From Trochalopteron elliotii (lineage: Eukaryota; Chordata; Aves; Passeriformes; Leiothrichidae), in NCBI GenBank assembly GCA_024734555.1, contig JANPWX010000008.1, forward strand, positions 7,555,933-7,619,932: DNA of 64,000 bases, written 5' to 3'. The position numbers and the translations under genes were made by a program. The notes below the pieces were generated by a model. The model saw only the letters and a list, made by a program, of their open reading frames with translations. It did no database searches and was not told the DNA's origin. Positions 11,659 through 25,049 of the stretch are shown in pieces (within the stretch, counting starts at the first letter, position 1; each line of letters begins with the position of its first letter).

Positions 11659-12110
11659 GGTTCAGCAGACTGTGTGTTTTTTTAATGAATTTCTAATAAA
11701 ATACCATGTAAAATACCATTTTGTGGCAACCATATCTTTCCCCTATAGCCGCTACCCACAAAAACTGCCCCAGCTCGCCCCAGCTTTCGATAGATCACGG
11801 TACAGGATAAAAGGAAATTAAGAACTTTATTGCTACGGCGTAGAAAACAACGTGAGTGTAGATGTACAAAATGCCTTTTCTAAGGCCGGCCGGTTCTTGT
11901 CTCTGTGTGTTTTGTGCTGTCCCCCGGCCGGCCGGAGCTGTAGCCGGAGCCTTTCCCTACTCTGCATTCTCTGCTTGAATTCCGTCTCGCTGCGGGCTGT
12001 TCGTTCCCGACCTGGTGGATCCCGTCCCTCGAGTCCCGGCTCGGCCCCGCGTCCTTTTTCTCTGCAGGCTCGGCCGTCGCCTCCCGGCATCGGATCATCA
12101 GATAGGGTAA

Positions 12111-13148
12111 TAAGTTAGCCCAGACTCCAGTATTTTTATGCGGGAAAAACGAATTCTTTATTCACATAACTTATTCTGTACACTTTTCACAGGCCTTGTG
12201 TGCAATACCTATTGGCTGGTAGTTTTCTTACTACTTCATTTTTTGGTCAGAAGGTGATTTGTGTGTACGTGCTAAGATTCAGGTTGCTGACGTTTTTCCT
12301 TTATGGTTTCTCATGGAACAGATCTTATTGTTTACACAGATGCACTTATTTTTCAACCCAAGAATAGGTGGTTGTGTTAAGGAACCTTTCATACCAAGAT
12401 TGTTTTTGCATGGGAACTTGCAAATTGCTTAACTACACTTAGAAGAGATAACAGGCTAGCTATTAATTTAATAGAGCAGGCCTGATTTTATGGGGTCTTT
12501 CTTTTATAATTCTTCTACCTGCCACAAACATATAGGCCCACTTTGAGAAATTTTTAAGCACTATCCCAAAGAGGACTAGTTGGATCATTAAAATTAATAA
12601 TCTGCAATCTGAAGTCTTTTAAGATAGGTTTGGTTTGCCTCTGACCCCACTTGTATGTGCAAGGAAGTAAAGTTTTCTGAAAGTCAGTTAAACAAATGAA
12701 CACACTGTAGGCAATCTGGTGCAATTACTATGAGAGCTGTCGGGGGGTATAGTGTAATAAGATGAACTGACAGTGCTATTCAAGGGTTGAAGTGAAAGTT
12801 TCTACTCCAAGGAGAAAATTATATTTATGCTGATTATAACTTGCTCTTCAATGACAGACTTCTTTTATGAGAGATAAATTTATTTTGGTTTTGGGGTAGT
12901 TGAGGAAAAAACCTGTTCCTTTCCTTGAAGGAACTGGCTTAGAACTGCAAATTACAGTGGCTGAAACAGTAGGGAAAAATAGAAAGTTCACAACAAACAC
13001 CCAACAGCTGCTTCTGCTGTATATTTAATACGTACAGCTCTATTAGATTGGTTTATTAATCCATCTGCAGGTATCTGCAGTAGGGGCCAGATGGCTCAGA
13101 AGATGAATAACGGCATAAAAAGATTTGCAAGTAGCAATCCACTGCAGG
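12111..13148. other. Non-coding stretch right of the CpG island
   Basis: GC content falls abruptly at about 12110. No gene or repeat was recognised in the following kilobase. Confidence 0.6.
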
Positions 13149-13676
13149 TCAGAAATAGCCAAATGATGTTGCCTTCAGGTGTCTATTCAGTAGGCAGCAG
13201 GGATCACTCCAGAGGGATGGTCTCCTGAGCCTCGTCCTGTACCACCAGAACTGCTCCAAGACTTTTCCCAAATGAAAAGAAAAACAAACCACTAGAAATG
13301 GTGACAGGCCATCAGGCAAGTGCTGCCTACAAGTTGGTGATGATGCTCCCTGGTAGGGTGCTGCAGGATGTTTTATTTTGGGATAAAGCCCAGCAGGTGA
13401 TTCCATAGACGACAGTGGATCCGTGTTCACAGCTGTCTCTGGGGCTCTGGAACGTGCACGCAGCAGGCTTCCAAAAAGTGGCATCAAGGTCTGTGATGGA
13501 AAACTGCCAAGGGATTGCATGTTTTGTACACACTGTAATACACAGATCTGTGCACACAGTAATGTAATAGACTCCATTTTTAAACTTACATGACAGTCTG
13601 GTCTTGAATTGTCAGTCGAAGTGCATCCTTTTAGCTGGGTTTTCTGAAAACCTAGGCAACAAGTATTAGGAAACAA
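13149..13676 (-). other. Long open frame of unknown status
   Basis: A minus-strand frame stays open for 175 codons, the longest in the window outside the GC-rich island. The predicted peptide is Cys-, Ser- and Pro-rich and matches no domain I know. A second minus frame over part of the same interval is also open, which points to locally low stop density rather than coding selection. No convincing splice borders or start context single it out. It could be a decayed repeat or non-coding exon sequence. Confidence 0.2.
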
Positions 13677-14695
13677 ATGAGTGCCAGGCTTTGTGCCTGC
13701 TTCTCTGCATTTAACTTTAAAAGTTTAGAACTGGTTTGTTGTTCTGAATTTACAATTATGGAAACTGATATTAGGTGACAGCAGCCAAAAAAATGAAAGA
13801 TATGCTACCACAGTATTACTAAAGCTGGTATAAAATGAGTTATACAGATGCAATATAAACATGATCATGCTTTCTCTATTTGATGGGACCATAAAGAATC
13901 ATGGTAAGATTCATCATATGACTAAACCTGCAAAAACTCAGTTTCATAGTCAGAGCATGCTGCTGGAATATGGCTCCAGACACCCTAGCTATGTGTGGGT
14001 ATTGCTGTGTCACTCAGAGTAGTATGACATAGTCATAATAGAACATATTAATTGTATCAGATCCCTTGTGTCAGTTCTGCTTTCAGATATCAGAAGTAAA
14101 ATTAATTGGTCCTGCCTCTTGGGCCCCAGAAAGGCAATCCTTTGCCTTTAATCCTTGAAACTGCTTTTGGAATTAAGGGAGAGATACTACCTGAATTGTA
14201 GGCTTGCACTTGGAGGCTTGTTCTGAGTTAGCAAGGCCAGGTGTACCACGTAACTCCGAGGACAAATGATGCGTGTGTGAGTAAAAGGGATTAACTACAG
14301 CATGAAAACAGGTTATGAATTACTTTGCATCCAGATGGAGGGGCATGCTGCCTGACACTGCCCCATTTTAGTCATGAGCTGTTGAGGGTGGTCTAGGGAG
14401 GTATCCGTGACACAAGATAAGTGGTTCTCTGATATCTGTGTCTCTTGTAATACCCTAAGGTAATTTGTACCTTGCAGGTCACTTTGTAATAAGTCACTCT
14501 GAAAACTGTTTAGTGCAACCATATCCTGTTGCTGTGGTTCAAATTCAAATAATTCCTTGGTTTCCTTGCTTTTCAGGGCATCTGTTGAAACTCAAGATCC
14601 TCATCCCCAAGTGCTAATGGATGTGGGTGCCAAAATAAACACAGAGTGCCTTAAAATTAATTATTGTTTTGGGATTCATGTAATGTTGGTTCTTC

Positions 14696-14711
14696 GTGTG
14701 TGTGTGTGTGG
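14696..14711. repeat. (GT)n microsatellite
   Basis: Eight GT units followed by a T-rich run. Confidence 0.9.
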
Positions 14712-17700
14712 TTTTTTTTCATTTATTATTTGTTTGTTAGGCTCTTTATCAAGCTTTGTTGTTGCTAGTGTGGTAGATTATAGCAAAGATTGAAAATCCT
14801 GAGATTTCAAATGGAGGCAGGGACAGGGCTGGATTCAGAGCCACAGCTACATGTGTGTAATTCTTGAGAATTATTCTCTTGAAGCACAACAGCCTTATGT
14901 TTGTGTGTGTCGTGTGTTTCTCAGCTCATGTACATTAGTGAGGTCAGTTATGTTAAAATGCAGAAATAAAGGCCAGATATTTAAGTGGTTTAAATAGATT
15001 CAACTTCATAGTTGAATCCATGGACCCATAGAAGTTTGCATTTGCTGAGGATTTGACTCAGTATACTAAGTCCAAATACCTATAGAAATACAACCTGTAG
15101 AAACAATAAAAGATTAAGACTCATATTACAAAATTAATTTTAATCTTAATTCTTCAATGAAATAAAAGATAATTTGATGTGAAAATACAACTTTAATACT
15201 GTAGATGAAAAGGATGGTTATTAATATTATTGTTAATATGACCAGACAATAAGAACTATTCAGTGAAACATGAGCTGAAGGACTTGGGTATGTAAAAGCA
15301 GTTAGTTCAAGTCCAAAATTACATCCTGTGTGAATTCAGGTGGAAGAATCAGATTTGAAGTGTTATATCTGAATCCAACAAGAATTTATTTCTATTATCC
15401 AGTGACTTCTAAGTTGATCTGCTCTAGCAGATAAGTAATTACCATATCTAAAAACAGTTCCCCCTATTTTATTTACTGAGCATGCTTTCAGGCTGTCATC
15501 TACCTTAGATAAAATAAGAGAAAGGAGAGCAAGAAGGTTTGTGACTAAAATTAAGTATATTTGCCTTTACAAGGTAAGAATCTAATGAAATGGATTTACC
15601 AGCAGCTTCATAAATACAATTTCATAAATCAATAATTAATTCATTTTAAAATTGCTGCATCTATTCTTCATTCATCCTAGGTGTCCTGCCTCTGAGGAGC
15701 TCTGAAGCTGCCTGTTTGGTGTTCCCTGGATGGCTGCAGATGGTCACTGTTTTCTCATCTTTTAGCTCCTTTAGCTTCCATTGAGTGGTTTTTTATGGAG
15801 AGTCTATCACGTCCTTTAACTTCCCCGCTCTGTTCTCTCTTGGCACTACTTATCTTCATTGCACATCTCTTTCAATCTGTCCCAAAATTCACTCTTGCTT
15901 TTTGCTGTGTATCTCCTCACTGTTCACAGTGATGGGTAATGCTTCATTCTTCCAATCATGTGTTACTCAGTCACTTTTAATGCACGGGAATAAAAAAGGC
16001 TTTCCACAGTGCCTGCTGTCAAGTGCATTTAAGGGACTGTATTCATGGCAGAGTAAAAACCATAGCTGGGGGCAATTAAATGCACTAGTGAAGCAGAGGA
16101 GTTTCCTGACTGCAGGGTCCACATGAGCATAATCCATCCGAGAGCTGAGCAAGTCTTGTCCTTCACTGAGACCATGGGGAGCTGAAAGTCTCTGAATGCT
16201 TTGCAGGAGCAAGTAATGAAATTTATGGAGAAGCCAAAGAATATCACGTAAGGATGACTTTATGAAACGTTACCCTTACCTTGTAGGGGCCCACAGGTTT
16301 TATGATGCTGCCTTGGTCAAGGCAACACCACCGTCAACATAGCAAGAGCCTTGGTGGGACATCAGTTAAGAGAAAAGTGGAAAATGCTCTAGTGTGACCT
16401 AGATTTTGCTGGTTTCTCTGATGCCCTGATACAGCAGTGGCACTGCTCTGCTCTTCAGTGATAATAAATGCAAACACCACATAACCATGACAGTAGGAGT
16501 ATTTATAAATGTACACAGCTGTGCCAATCAATGATCCTGCCCCTATTTTGGTACGAGTTGAGGTGGTTAGTTATGCTGGAATAAGGTCTCAAAGTATGAT
16601 TCTCTAGTCTGAATTTGTTAATAAGCTGATTGGTGTGCATATTAATAGAGATTCTTAAGGTATTTACACATGTACAATAGAAGATTTTCAATCTTTTATC
16701 TACTTGGCTGCAATAAAGAAAATCAATTAAATGAAATAAAATGCCATCTACCAAGGATTAGTCTTTGCAGAGATTTCATTGCAGTAACAATTCTTCAAGA
16801 AGAATAGCTTAAACTGGTAGATTTTGGAGATTTTGTTTTTGTCTTAACTGTCTTATGTATTTTCAGATGTGTTTAAGTTAATTGAAGTGTTCTACTTCTG
16901 TGTTTGTCTCCCCATCTACTTCTGTGTTCACCAAACAAAAAATTCGTGTGCTAACATGAGAGAATATTGTAATCCTTTAAATTACTTTGAAATCTTGAAA
17001 ATATAGAGAAGCAACAAATAAGAGACATTTCAAGGATATGCAGCATGCTTCTAGTAAGTGTGGATCAGATACAATAGAACAGTTGCAAAATTAACTAGCT
17101 CCAAAACAACAAAATCCTGCTCTATCTTCCCTCAAAAAAACCTTACTTAGATTATTTCATGTGAATGAAATGAAGCTGGAACCCCACCTTCATCCAAAAA
17201 TTACTCCCCAAAAAAACCCTATTCAGAAGTTTCCTCCCAAATTTATCCTAAACCAGGACATCTCTCAATTTGCCTTGCTGACCAGCACTGGGCAGATTTT
17301 GTGTCCAGTGTATTCACTCAAAATGTGAAATCTCATGCTACACTTTGGCTTTTCCAAAGGTGCTGTGCCACTGTACTTCTGGTGGCCAGAGCAACACTTT
17401 CTGACATAATCTGTTCCTCAAATCCCACTCATCTGGCCATCCACACCAATGAGAAAGGTGTCCCACACTGGTATCCTCTCCTGCATACAGGGAGAGTTCA
17501 CACATACTGTGCACAGACACAGATTTGAGAGTTGCCTCCTGACTTAAGCACTGAGTGAGTTTGATCTCTAACTGCAAAAATTGTTTTAACAAGATGGTCC
17601 TCAAAAAACAAGTAATATGATGCTTCAGAAGGATAAATATGCTGCTGATTCTAAAAATGACTGCAAAAGTTTTGCTAAGTGGAAAGGTAGCTGATACTCA

Positions 17701-17822
17701 TATGGGAAATTTTGCTAACTGCATTTCCTGCTGCATATTCCCAGATGACCTTACATATTGATTTAACTCCCCAGTCCAGCCTGCCCCAAATTTGTATCAG
17801 TGTTTCTGTTGCCTATCAGTAA

Positions 17823-17843
17823 GTGTGTATGTGTGTGTATGTT
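17823..17843. repeat. Imperfect (TG)n microsatellite
   Basis: TGTG units interrupted by TATG. Confidence 0.85.
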
Positions 17844-18488
17844 TGGATCTGCATGGCCACACTCAGTAAATGGGATTTTTTTTTTTAGTGAAACGAGGTA
17901 GGACTTGAAGGAACATCTTCAAAGTGAGGCTGGAGTAACCATCCCAAAAAGCTGCATTTCTAAGAGATGATTTCATGCCTGATGAATTCCTATTCAGTGG
18001 GGCTTACGTATATAATACTCAGATCAGAATTCTACTAGGGGGAATAATAGTGAAACATCATGATTGTAGTGAGGTGGAACAATTATAATACAACTAACTA
18101 CACTGCTTAAATATTAATTTTTATGAAAGACATTTATTATGCTCTTCATCTGGGGTAAGCTTCTCTCACTTAAGACTCATTCCAGTGTTCAATCTCTGGT
18201 AGAACACTGGAAAAAATCATAAAATATTAAATGCTCTCATTATGTTTTGGGCAGCTTGTATTGACAGTGAATCCCATACTTCATTTACAACCAAGCTTAC
18301 AATTTTTGCCACTTAGGCAAAGCTGCAGCTCCTCTGAGTCTTTGCTACTAAGAGTTAAAATGACAATTGCTGTGAGAGAACAGAGTGAAAACTAAAAGGC
18401 CCTTGACTAGCCTCCCATTTTTGAGACCAGTACTGAACCCTTATCTTAATTTATTGGACAGATAACAACAGCTAAACACACTACATAG

Positions 18489-18532
18489 CATCCAGCATTA
18501 CATATAACACCATCCAGCACAGTACGTAACAC
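18489..18532. repeat. 22-bp tandem duplication, degenerate
   Basis: Two adjacent 22-bp units at 18489-18510 and 18511-18532 share the start CATCCAGCA and the end TAACAC, with several substitutions in the middle. Confidence 0.8.
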
Positions 18533-21500
18533 CAGATAAAAATGCCATGAAATGCATTCTTGTCTGTTACAGCATTTTCATCTCTTACCTTGTGCTTTGT
18601 TCTACCTTGTTCAGTGCAACTTCTACCAATTCATAATAAAAAAAGCAACAGGTACATCTGTAATTTCATGCAATTATTAAACCACCTATTGTTGAACATG
18701 TGTCTGTCTTAAGAATGAATTGTAGTGTTTTTGCTATGTAGCTGTCTTAGACATCCACCTCTCTCGCAAAAACAGCTTTCGTTTGGCAGGGAGTCTCAGA
18801 GATACCTTGATCACGTTTGTCTTTGTGCCGAAATATTCTCTGTAAGAACAACACATTCTTTGAAGACAAACTGAAAAAGATACATGTATATCATTGGACA
18901 GAGGCTAGCCACAGCAGCTCTGAGGCTATCTTTTATACAGCCTTTCCAAAACTACTATTCCTCTCTGAATATTTTGAGGAAGGCTTTGTCTACTATATCT
19001 GCCCCTGCATCCTCTGTAAAGTCTTCCAGGAATATTCTAAATGCAGAGGACAACCATGATTGCCAGCCACCTTACAGATGCAACCTTGGCCCCTATCTAA
19101 TAGTCTAAAGCACAGATGGTGAGTTTCAACACTTTTTCTGTGAAGTTATAATGAGAAAAATGTTTTAAATTAGTATAACTTGTATAATGACTTTGACTTT
19201 GGCCTTCTCTGCCCTCCATCTGCATGACACACATCCTGGAATGTAGGTTTTTCAGGGTAAGACATTGTATTTTCACCAGTATTTGCCTTATGCTTTGGCC
19301 AACAGTGTCTTATTGACCTTGAAGGTCTAGATATGGCTGCAGTGTAAAAATGAATAATAATTTAAGCCTCTGAGAAGGTGTGAAGTTGTTTTCCCCTTCC
19401 GAAGGTAACGAGAGCAAGGAATGGTCACAGCTGCTTTAGCTGCATGAACCAGTTATGTGCAGTCAGACAAATGGAGATGAAGGAGCCACTCAGATTTTCA
19501 TGGCCATGGGGAATTTAGCGATAGAAAAACCTTAATTGGTTGTAACTTTCTATTCAGAATTTCTCAGTGATGCTTCAGGACGCATCTTAACACATGTGAA
19601 TTTAAAATCCTCTCTGTCATGAATGAAATGACAGTCAGGGAAAGGATACTTACGCTGTAATGATGGAAATGCTCAGGTAAGTTTTGGGAAATACCAAATG
19701 CAATATGGTGTCAGACTCTTTCTGGAGCTTGAAAGAACTATGGCAATACAAATAACAGGAATACTCGGCTGGGATCTTTGTGATGCGATACTGACAGATC
19801 ATTTCCCAGAAAAACTGTTGCAAATAAAATATGATGAGACTCTACTACCTGAAATACCTACAGCAGGATGAGGAAACAGATTAGGACCAGGTGCTGGAGG
19901 GATGCCTTCATTTTGGAGTCCTGCTGTCCACTGAAACTGAAACATGGCAGGATTCTCTGGAAGGAGGGAAGGATCAGCACAGAGGTGATGGAGCATTAGG
20001 TTATTGGACATATGCACTGGAGTGTGATGAACAAACATAACTCATTATCTTGTCCTGAAACTGAGGGTTGCTTTTTTCCTTTCACAGATGTATTGTCAAG
20101 TGCTTTTACAAGCTGCCCTTGCAAATTTTTTTCTCCTCCACTAAGGTTTTTCTCTTTCTTTATACTCATTACCTATAAATGGGAGTGCCTTGCTTATTAG
20201 GAGTACCTTACATGCTAATTAGTTAACCCTCAAATTCTAGATTGATGAACCTGGAATTATTTTAACGGGAAATCTTAGTCGTTTCTACCCATCCTTTGTG
20301 GCAATAACTACATCTAACAAAATGGTTACAATAATAAAGCATTCTCTGCTTGATGCTTTTGCAACATTGAGTTATTCAGTAGCAATCATGAAGGATTATT
20401 CGAACCACAGACCAATGGGCAGCATCAAGAACAATGCCTTCACAAATGCAGGGTAATCAATGATGTCTATTTTCTGAACAAGAATATTTTCAGTTGTGCT
20501 GCAGACTAAATTCCCTCTGGTTGAATAAGATGCTGAAGTGGAAAATTTTATTTAACAGCATTTGGTATGAGTCTTGCAAGTCTCCAGTGAGTCATTAGGA
20601 ATGCTACAAAGAGTCCACTTTAGCTGAGAGTTGATTTTTGAGTCCTTCCTGGATGCATATTGTTATGAGAGGTTGCAGTAACCTTGCTGTGTTCTCTATC
20701 ACCCTTCCTGCCCATCCACGCACAGCAGCAATGTGAGTCTCGGTCAAGGACTTCTGGGTAAAATTGCCCAGCTTTCTAAAATTCACCAGCTGTGTCTAAA
20801 AACTGAAATACCAGGATATTTAAATAAGACAGAATTTGGGTTTATTCTGTTAAAGTTTACCAGAAGCCCCTAGATTTCACTGTCTATCCACAAGACCAAA
20901 TGGTTCAGCCAGACCAGACATGGTTTGGTAAGGGCCACGTTGGCCAGTGAACCAGAAAGCCACCAAGGGCTAATGTCAGTTTTACCTGTATTTCTGCATT
21001 TATCACACCAGTACCCTGAGTATTACACATGTGCATCAAGAGCAAAAGGTTGTTGGATGATGTCCTGTCATGCTTCCTATTGCTGAGGTATGTCCAAACA
21101 TGTCAGGTATCATCAGAGAATCCCAGCTGATCAAGCTTGGCCTTACCCAGCCCAAACATGTGCACAGGACGAGCAATGGAAATAGGAAACAATTTTTCAA
21201 GTTCTCCTACCACTCAACAGAGCATAAGCTTTCAAGGCCTGACTCCTGTGAAGGAAACAGGTCCCTCCTTTTGGGGATCTCCCACCCTGTATAAAGTAGC
21301 TGTGATTTGTCTGCCTTGGTGCGAACTTTTGCTGTTCCAAACCCCTGGCTGGACCTATGGAAGTTCTAGGCAATCTGTCGTCATTCACACATGGATAAGT
21401 GTCTTCTTTCACTCGTATTTGGGGAGCAGAGGGAGAAAAGAAGATATTACTGTGAATGTTTTGTTTGTATCTTGATATTTGAGGTGAGAAAATATGTAAT

Positions 21501-22153
21501 AAAATATAGGTGGGAAGGGGGAAACAGTTTCTGAGGAACTGTATTTCCAGCACAAGTTTCCCTTGGTTGTCTGGGTGAATTAATATATACACTCTCTGGT
21601 CAAATTGCTAACACTTTTATAACATTTATGGAGATACACCATCATTAAAAAGATGAGCAAAGGCATCCTACAGCTTTTACATCAACTCAGCTTGATGGCC
21701 CCTCTCTGGGTCCAGCTGTAGCCTGGCACAGAAAGAGAGAGCAGCAAGAAAACTCTGTCCTTTCTTCTCTTCCCTCAATGTCAGGCTCTGCATTAGCTGA
21801 CAAGGGCTGGGTCCAGAGCCCCAGCCTGAGCTCCCCTGAGACAACACTACACTTGCACCAGTCCCCAGGGCCAGAAGACAAATGAGTGCACCTCTGAAGG
21901 AACCTGACTGAGTAATAGCAGAGCCAGCTGGAAAGGTTAAAGGCCACCCACCCATTTGCACTGCAGCAGGTCTCCCATACAAGGCAGTCACAAAAAAAAA
22001 GCAAAACTTGTTACTTTTAGCCTATTATTTTGAGTTGCCAGAATGTTTTAACTGAAGCAGAGCAGGCAAAGTCAATTCAAAGTGTTATAAACTGTTTGTC
22101 TGCACGAGAGACATCCGGACAGCATGCTCTCCTCTCCTGAAGGGATACCCGAG
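18533..22153. other. Non-coding stretch
   Basis: No gene or interspersed repeat was recognised. A minus-strand frame at 19799-20038 contains a splice-bordered segment, discussed under findings. Other open frames, including those at 21197-22004, show no domains. Confidence 0.5.
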
Positions 22154-22170
22154 CTAGCTCTCAGAGCTAG
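22154..22170. repeat. Perfect 8-bp inverted repeat
   Basis: CTAGCTCT at 22154-22161 and AGAGCTAG at 22163-22170 are reverse complements around a single C. They overlap a 10-bp palindrome, GAGCTAGCTC. A structural curiosity with no assigned role. Confidence 0.85.
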
Positions 22171-25049
22171 TTCAGCTTCTGGGAGTAATAGAACTAGACC
22201 AGCGTGGCACTCTGCCCAGACTAATTTATCTGTCTTTCTGAAGGCAGGAAGTCTGACAGGTCTGCTTTATTCAGTGCCTTAGTTGTCACTAATGAGCGCT
22301 GTGTAACCAGAGCCTCTGAACAGCACAGTAATCAATTTAAAACAGCTCTTGCAAGAACTCCTTGAAGTTGAGTTCTCAGCCCTGTTAATGATGCAAAATG
22401 AGAGTCCCTCTATGTAGACTGGCTGCCTAGAGCAAGCTTGAGCAGAAACTACAGAAGCACAACACGAGGTAGAAGCCAGGTCTCTGTGGCTGGAAGCCGA
22501 CACAGCAGCTTCAGGTCTGAAATACCAGGGTTGGCCCACCTGTGCACCTACTGAAAACCAAAGCTGAAACATCAAGGACTTGAGAGAGTGCTCAACTTGT
22601 GCTTGAAAAATCCCACCTGCTGTCTGTAATGACCCTGTTTCAGTTATTACTGCATTTTAAATTCCTCAGCGTGTTGTTAAGTCAACCCATCAGACTCCAG
22701 CAATGTTAGGCCTCACAGTGTGGCCCTGGCACTTTGCTTTGACATTTTTATCAGTTTTTCACTCTTTTATCTATTTAATCTATTTCTTTTCCAAAGCCAT
22801 CATCTGTCTTCCAAAATTATTTTATTTCCGGGTGTTATTACTTTTTTTTTCTATTTCGAGGTGTTATTGACACGTATGATGCAGGCAAACTGATATCTAA
22901 TGCAATAATAAAATCAGTTACAGCTGAATCCCAGTTTCCTGATATAATCATATTGTAAGAAAGTATTGTGTTATACACGAGACCCTAATGAAGTCAGCAC
23001 GGCTCCTCATGTGTAAAACCAGCAGATTTTGATCCACTGAGTTCAGCTGGATCTGGCAGCTCTCCAGATTTTCTGAGCTGAACTATTCTAGTTTCAGAAT
23101 TCAGAGTTGCCAGTAGGAGCCAGTAACATTCAACATCAGAGTAGAACTTCCCCGAGATAGTCCTCTTTAGAGGTGATTAAAATAACATAACCTCCAGATA
23201 TTTAATATCAACAACTGTATTTACAGTCATTGCTTGAGGGGATATTAGTGTATTGTAACATTCAAAATAATATTTATCATAGCTTGAACCAATTTTGTGC
23301 TCAGAGCCATTTGTAAAAGTCAATGAAAGCATGAATTAATCTCCTAACTCTATTCTAATGGTTTGGAAACCTCTATCTCCTTTCTTGAGTTCTTTCCTCT
23401 AAACTGCAATTTTAGTTTGTGCTACTCACCCCACTTTTTTTCCAGTTTTCATTTTAAACTCAGAAAGAACAAATTGGTTTATCTAATCTTCCTCTTCAAA
23501 CTCTGCTATGCCCTCTCCAGAAGATGGTGACTCATAACACCCTCCTTCCTTTCATATTCTTTTCCAATCTGGCATCTCCGGGCATGGCATGCAGGCTATG
23601 TCTGCTTCAGAGAAGGGTTTGAGATTTTTTTTTTTGTCCTTAAATCATAAAAGCAACTCTAAGACAAGAGGCTTTTTGCTTCTTTAAATGTCTAATTAGC
23701 TCATCTACTCTGATCATATCACATCTCAAGTGCTACAACATCCTTTTCAATGGCTTTGAAAAGGTATATCTTAAATAAGCAGCATCTTCCTGAAAATGGC
23801 ATTTACTTTACCAATGGCTACTTCATTTTTTTTTTCACATCTATTCTCAGATTTGAAAATATACACTTAATTTTCTACAATGCCACAGAATTGTTTAGTC
23901 TGTTCACGTTATATGATTTTCTTAATAATTTTGGCCATGCATTCTTTGCAAGTTCCTACCTGATCATATTATTTGTATATTGTATCTTGAAATTTATTTT
24001 GACTCAGTTCAATAGGATACAGTGATAGATCTATACAGCCACTAGCCTGAAGCTGTTCTAATAACAAGGATTTCCAAGCACTGCACAAGTATAAATTACA
24101 ATGTCAACAGTATTTTTAATTTATATAGAAGGAATAGCAAATGTCATTTCAGTGGCTTTTTAACTGCATACATATTCTCTCATGCCTACTCCTGCTAAAA
24201 TAGGTATTGAAAACATGGAGCTTCTGAATAATCTGAGATACTGGAAAAGCAGAAAATTATTTTAAAACAAACAAGCAAAGAAAACCAAAGCGAAGAATAA
24301 TCAATATACTTAAACATAAGCAAAAGCAATGAGAAATAAATTGATGGTGATCTTAAATGCTTTCACTATTTTCTTCCACATTTTCATACTACTTGAATGG
24401 ATGCAACTGAAGAAAATTCCACTAAAGTTAGGTATTTCGTCCTGTAACATACTAGGGAATGAGGCAAACTCGTTTTGTCCAGGGCATGTATTGAGTCTTG
24501 ACTGTACAGTAAATCCAACTCTAGTATAAGATGGGAAAGTGCATCAGCACTGCTCCTACTCGCTGAAATGCGTGTGGGCTCAGTACTTCAAAATGCGTTG
24601 CCCACTAGCTCTGAAGGACATGCCACCAGAGAGCTGCTTTTGCAACTAATACCCTGGCCTTAGAGAAGAACATACTAACACATACTCTATTTTGTAGGTC
24701 TGTCTCAGAATCCTTTTCCTGCCAATATGTAAATAAGATGCTAATCAAGAGGTGCGGAGGGAAAACATATTCTGACGCGTTGGCGCGCGGCATTTTCAAG
24801 CAATCCACAGCACATTTATCATTATGTTAATGTGAGATCCCAGAGGCAGCGCTGCCTTTAAGGCATACTTGAGCATGCCAGTTTTCCCTTTCGTAGGAGG
24901 CAAAATAGAAGATAGATTTTTCATTCATGAGAATTTGAAGATTCCCTGAGTTATGCACAGCAGTCAGAATGCCTAAAATAAAATAATATTTTGCATTTGG
25001 GCAGAGATTATTTTTCCTTTTCTAAAACAGTTTACTATCCACATTACTT
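22171..25049. other. Non-coding AT-rich stretch
   Basis: No gene or repeat was recognised. An isolated cluster of five CpG dinucleotides lies at about 24774-24791. Confidence 0.55.

Larger units (their letters stand above)
11020..12110. promoter_or_regulatory. CpG island, probable promoter
   Basis: This is the only long GC- and CpG-rich block in the window. It has a dense core at about 11030-11480, a moderate bridge around 11560-11680 and a second dense part at about 11880-12100. Notable contents are a CACGTG E-box at 11466-11471, repeated CGCGGCCAT units at 11326-11352, GGCCGGCC palindromes near 11884 and 11925, and two overlapping hairpins at 11623-11658. Unmethylated islands of this type usually mark vertebrate promoters. 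A first coding exon with a consensus donor on the minus strand supports that reading, and the two-part shape could fit divergent transcription. The gene itself is not identified. Confidence 0.85.
13677..18488. other. Non-coding AT-rich stretch
   Basis: No gene or interspersed repeat was recognised in 4.8 kb. A (GT)n run lies at about 14696-14711 and a TGTG/TATG run at 17823-17843. A 113-codon plus-strand frame at 15785-16126 has no domain or splice borders and I take it as chance. Confidence 0.55.

Noticed and set aside
11833..12118. Open frames on both strands in the second half of the island
   Set aside because: Low stop density from GC richness explains them. No splice or start evidence separates one strand from the other.
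13149..13676. 175-codon frame as a protein-coding gene
   Set aside because: No domain, overlapping open frame in another phase, no clear splice borders. Kept only as an unexplained open frame.
21677..22004. Two overlapping minus-strand frames of about 105 codons
   Set aside because: Both frames are open at once with no domain or splice borders, which suggests locally low stop density.
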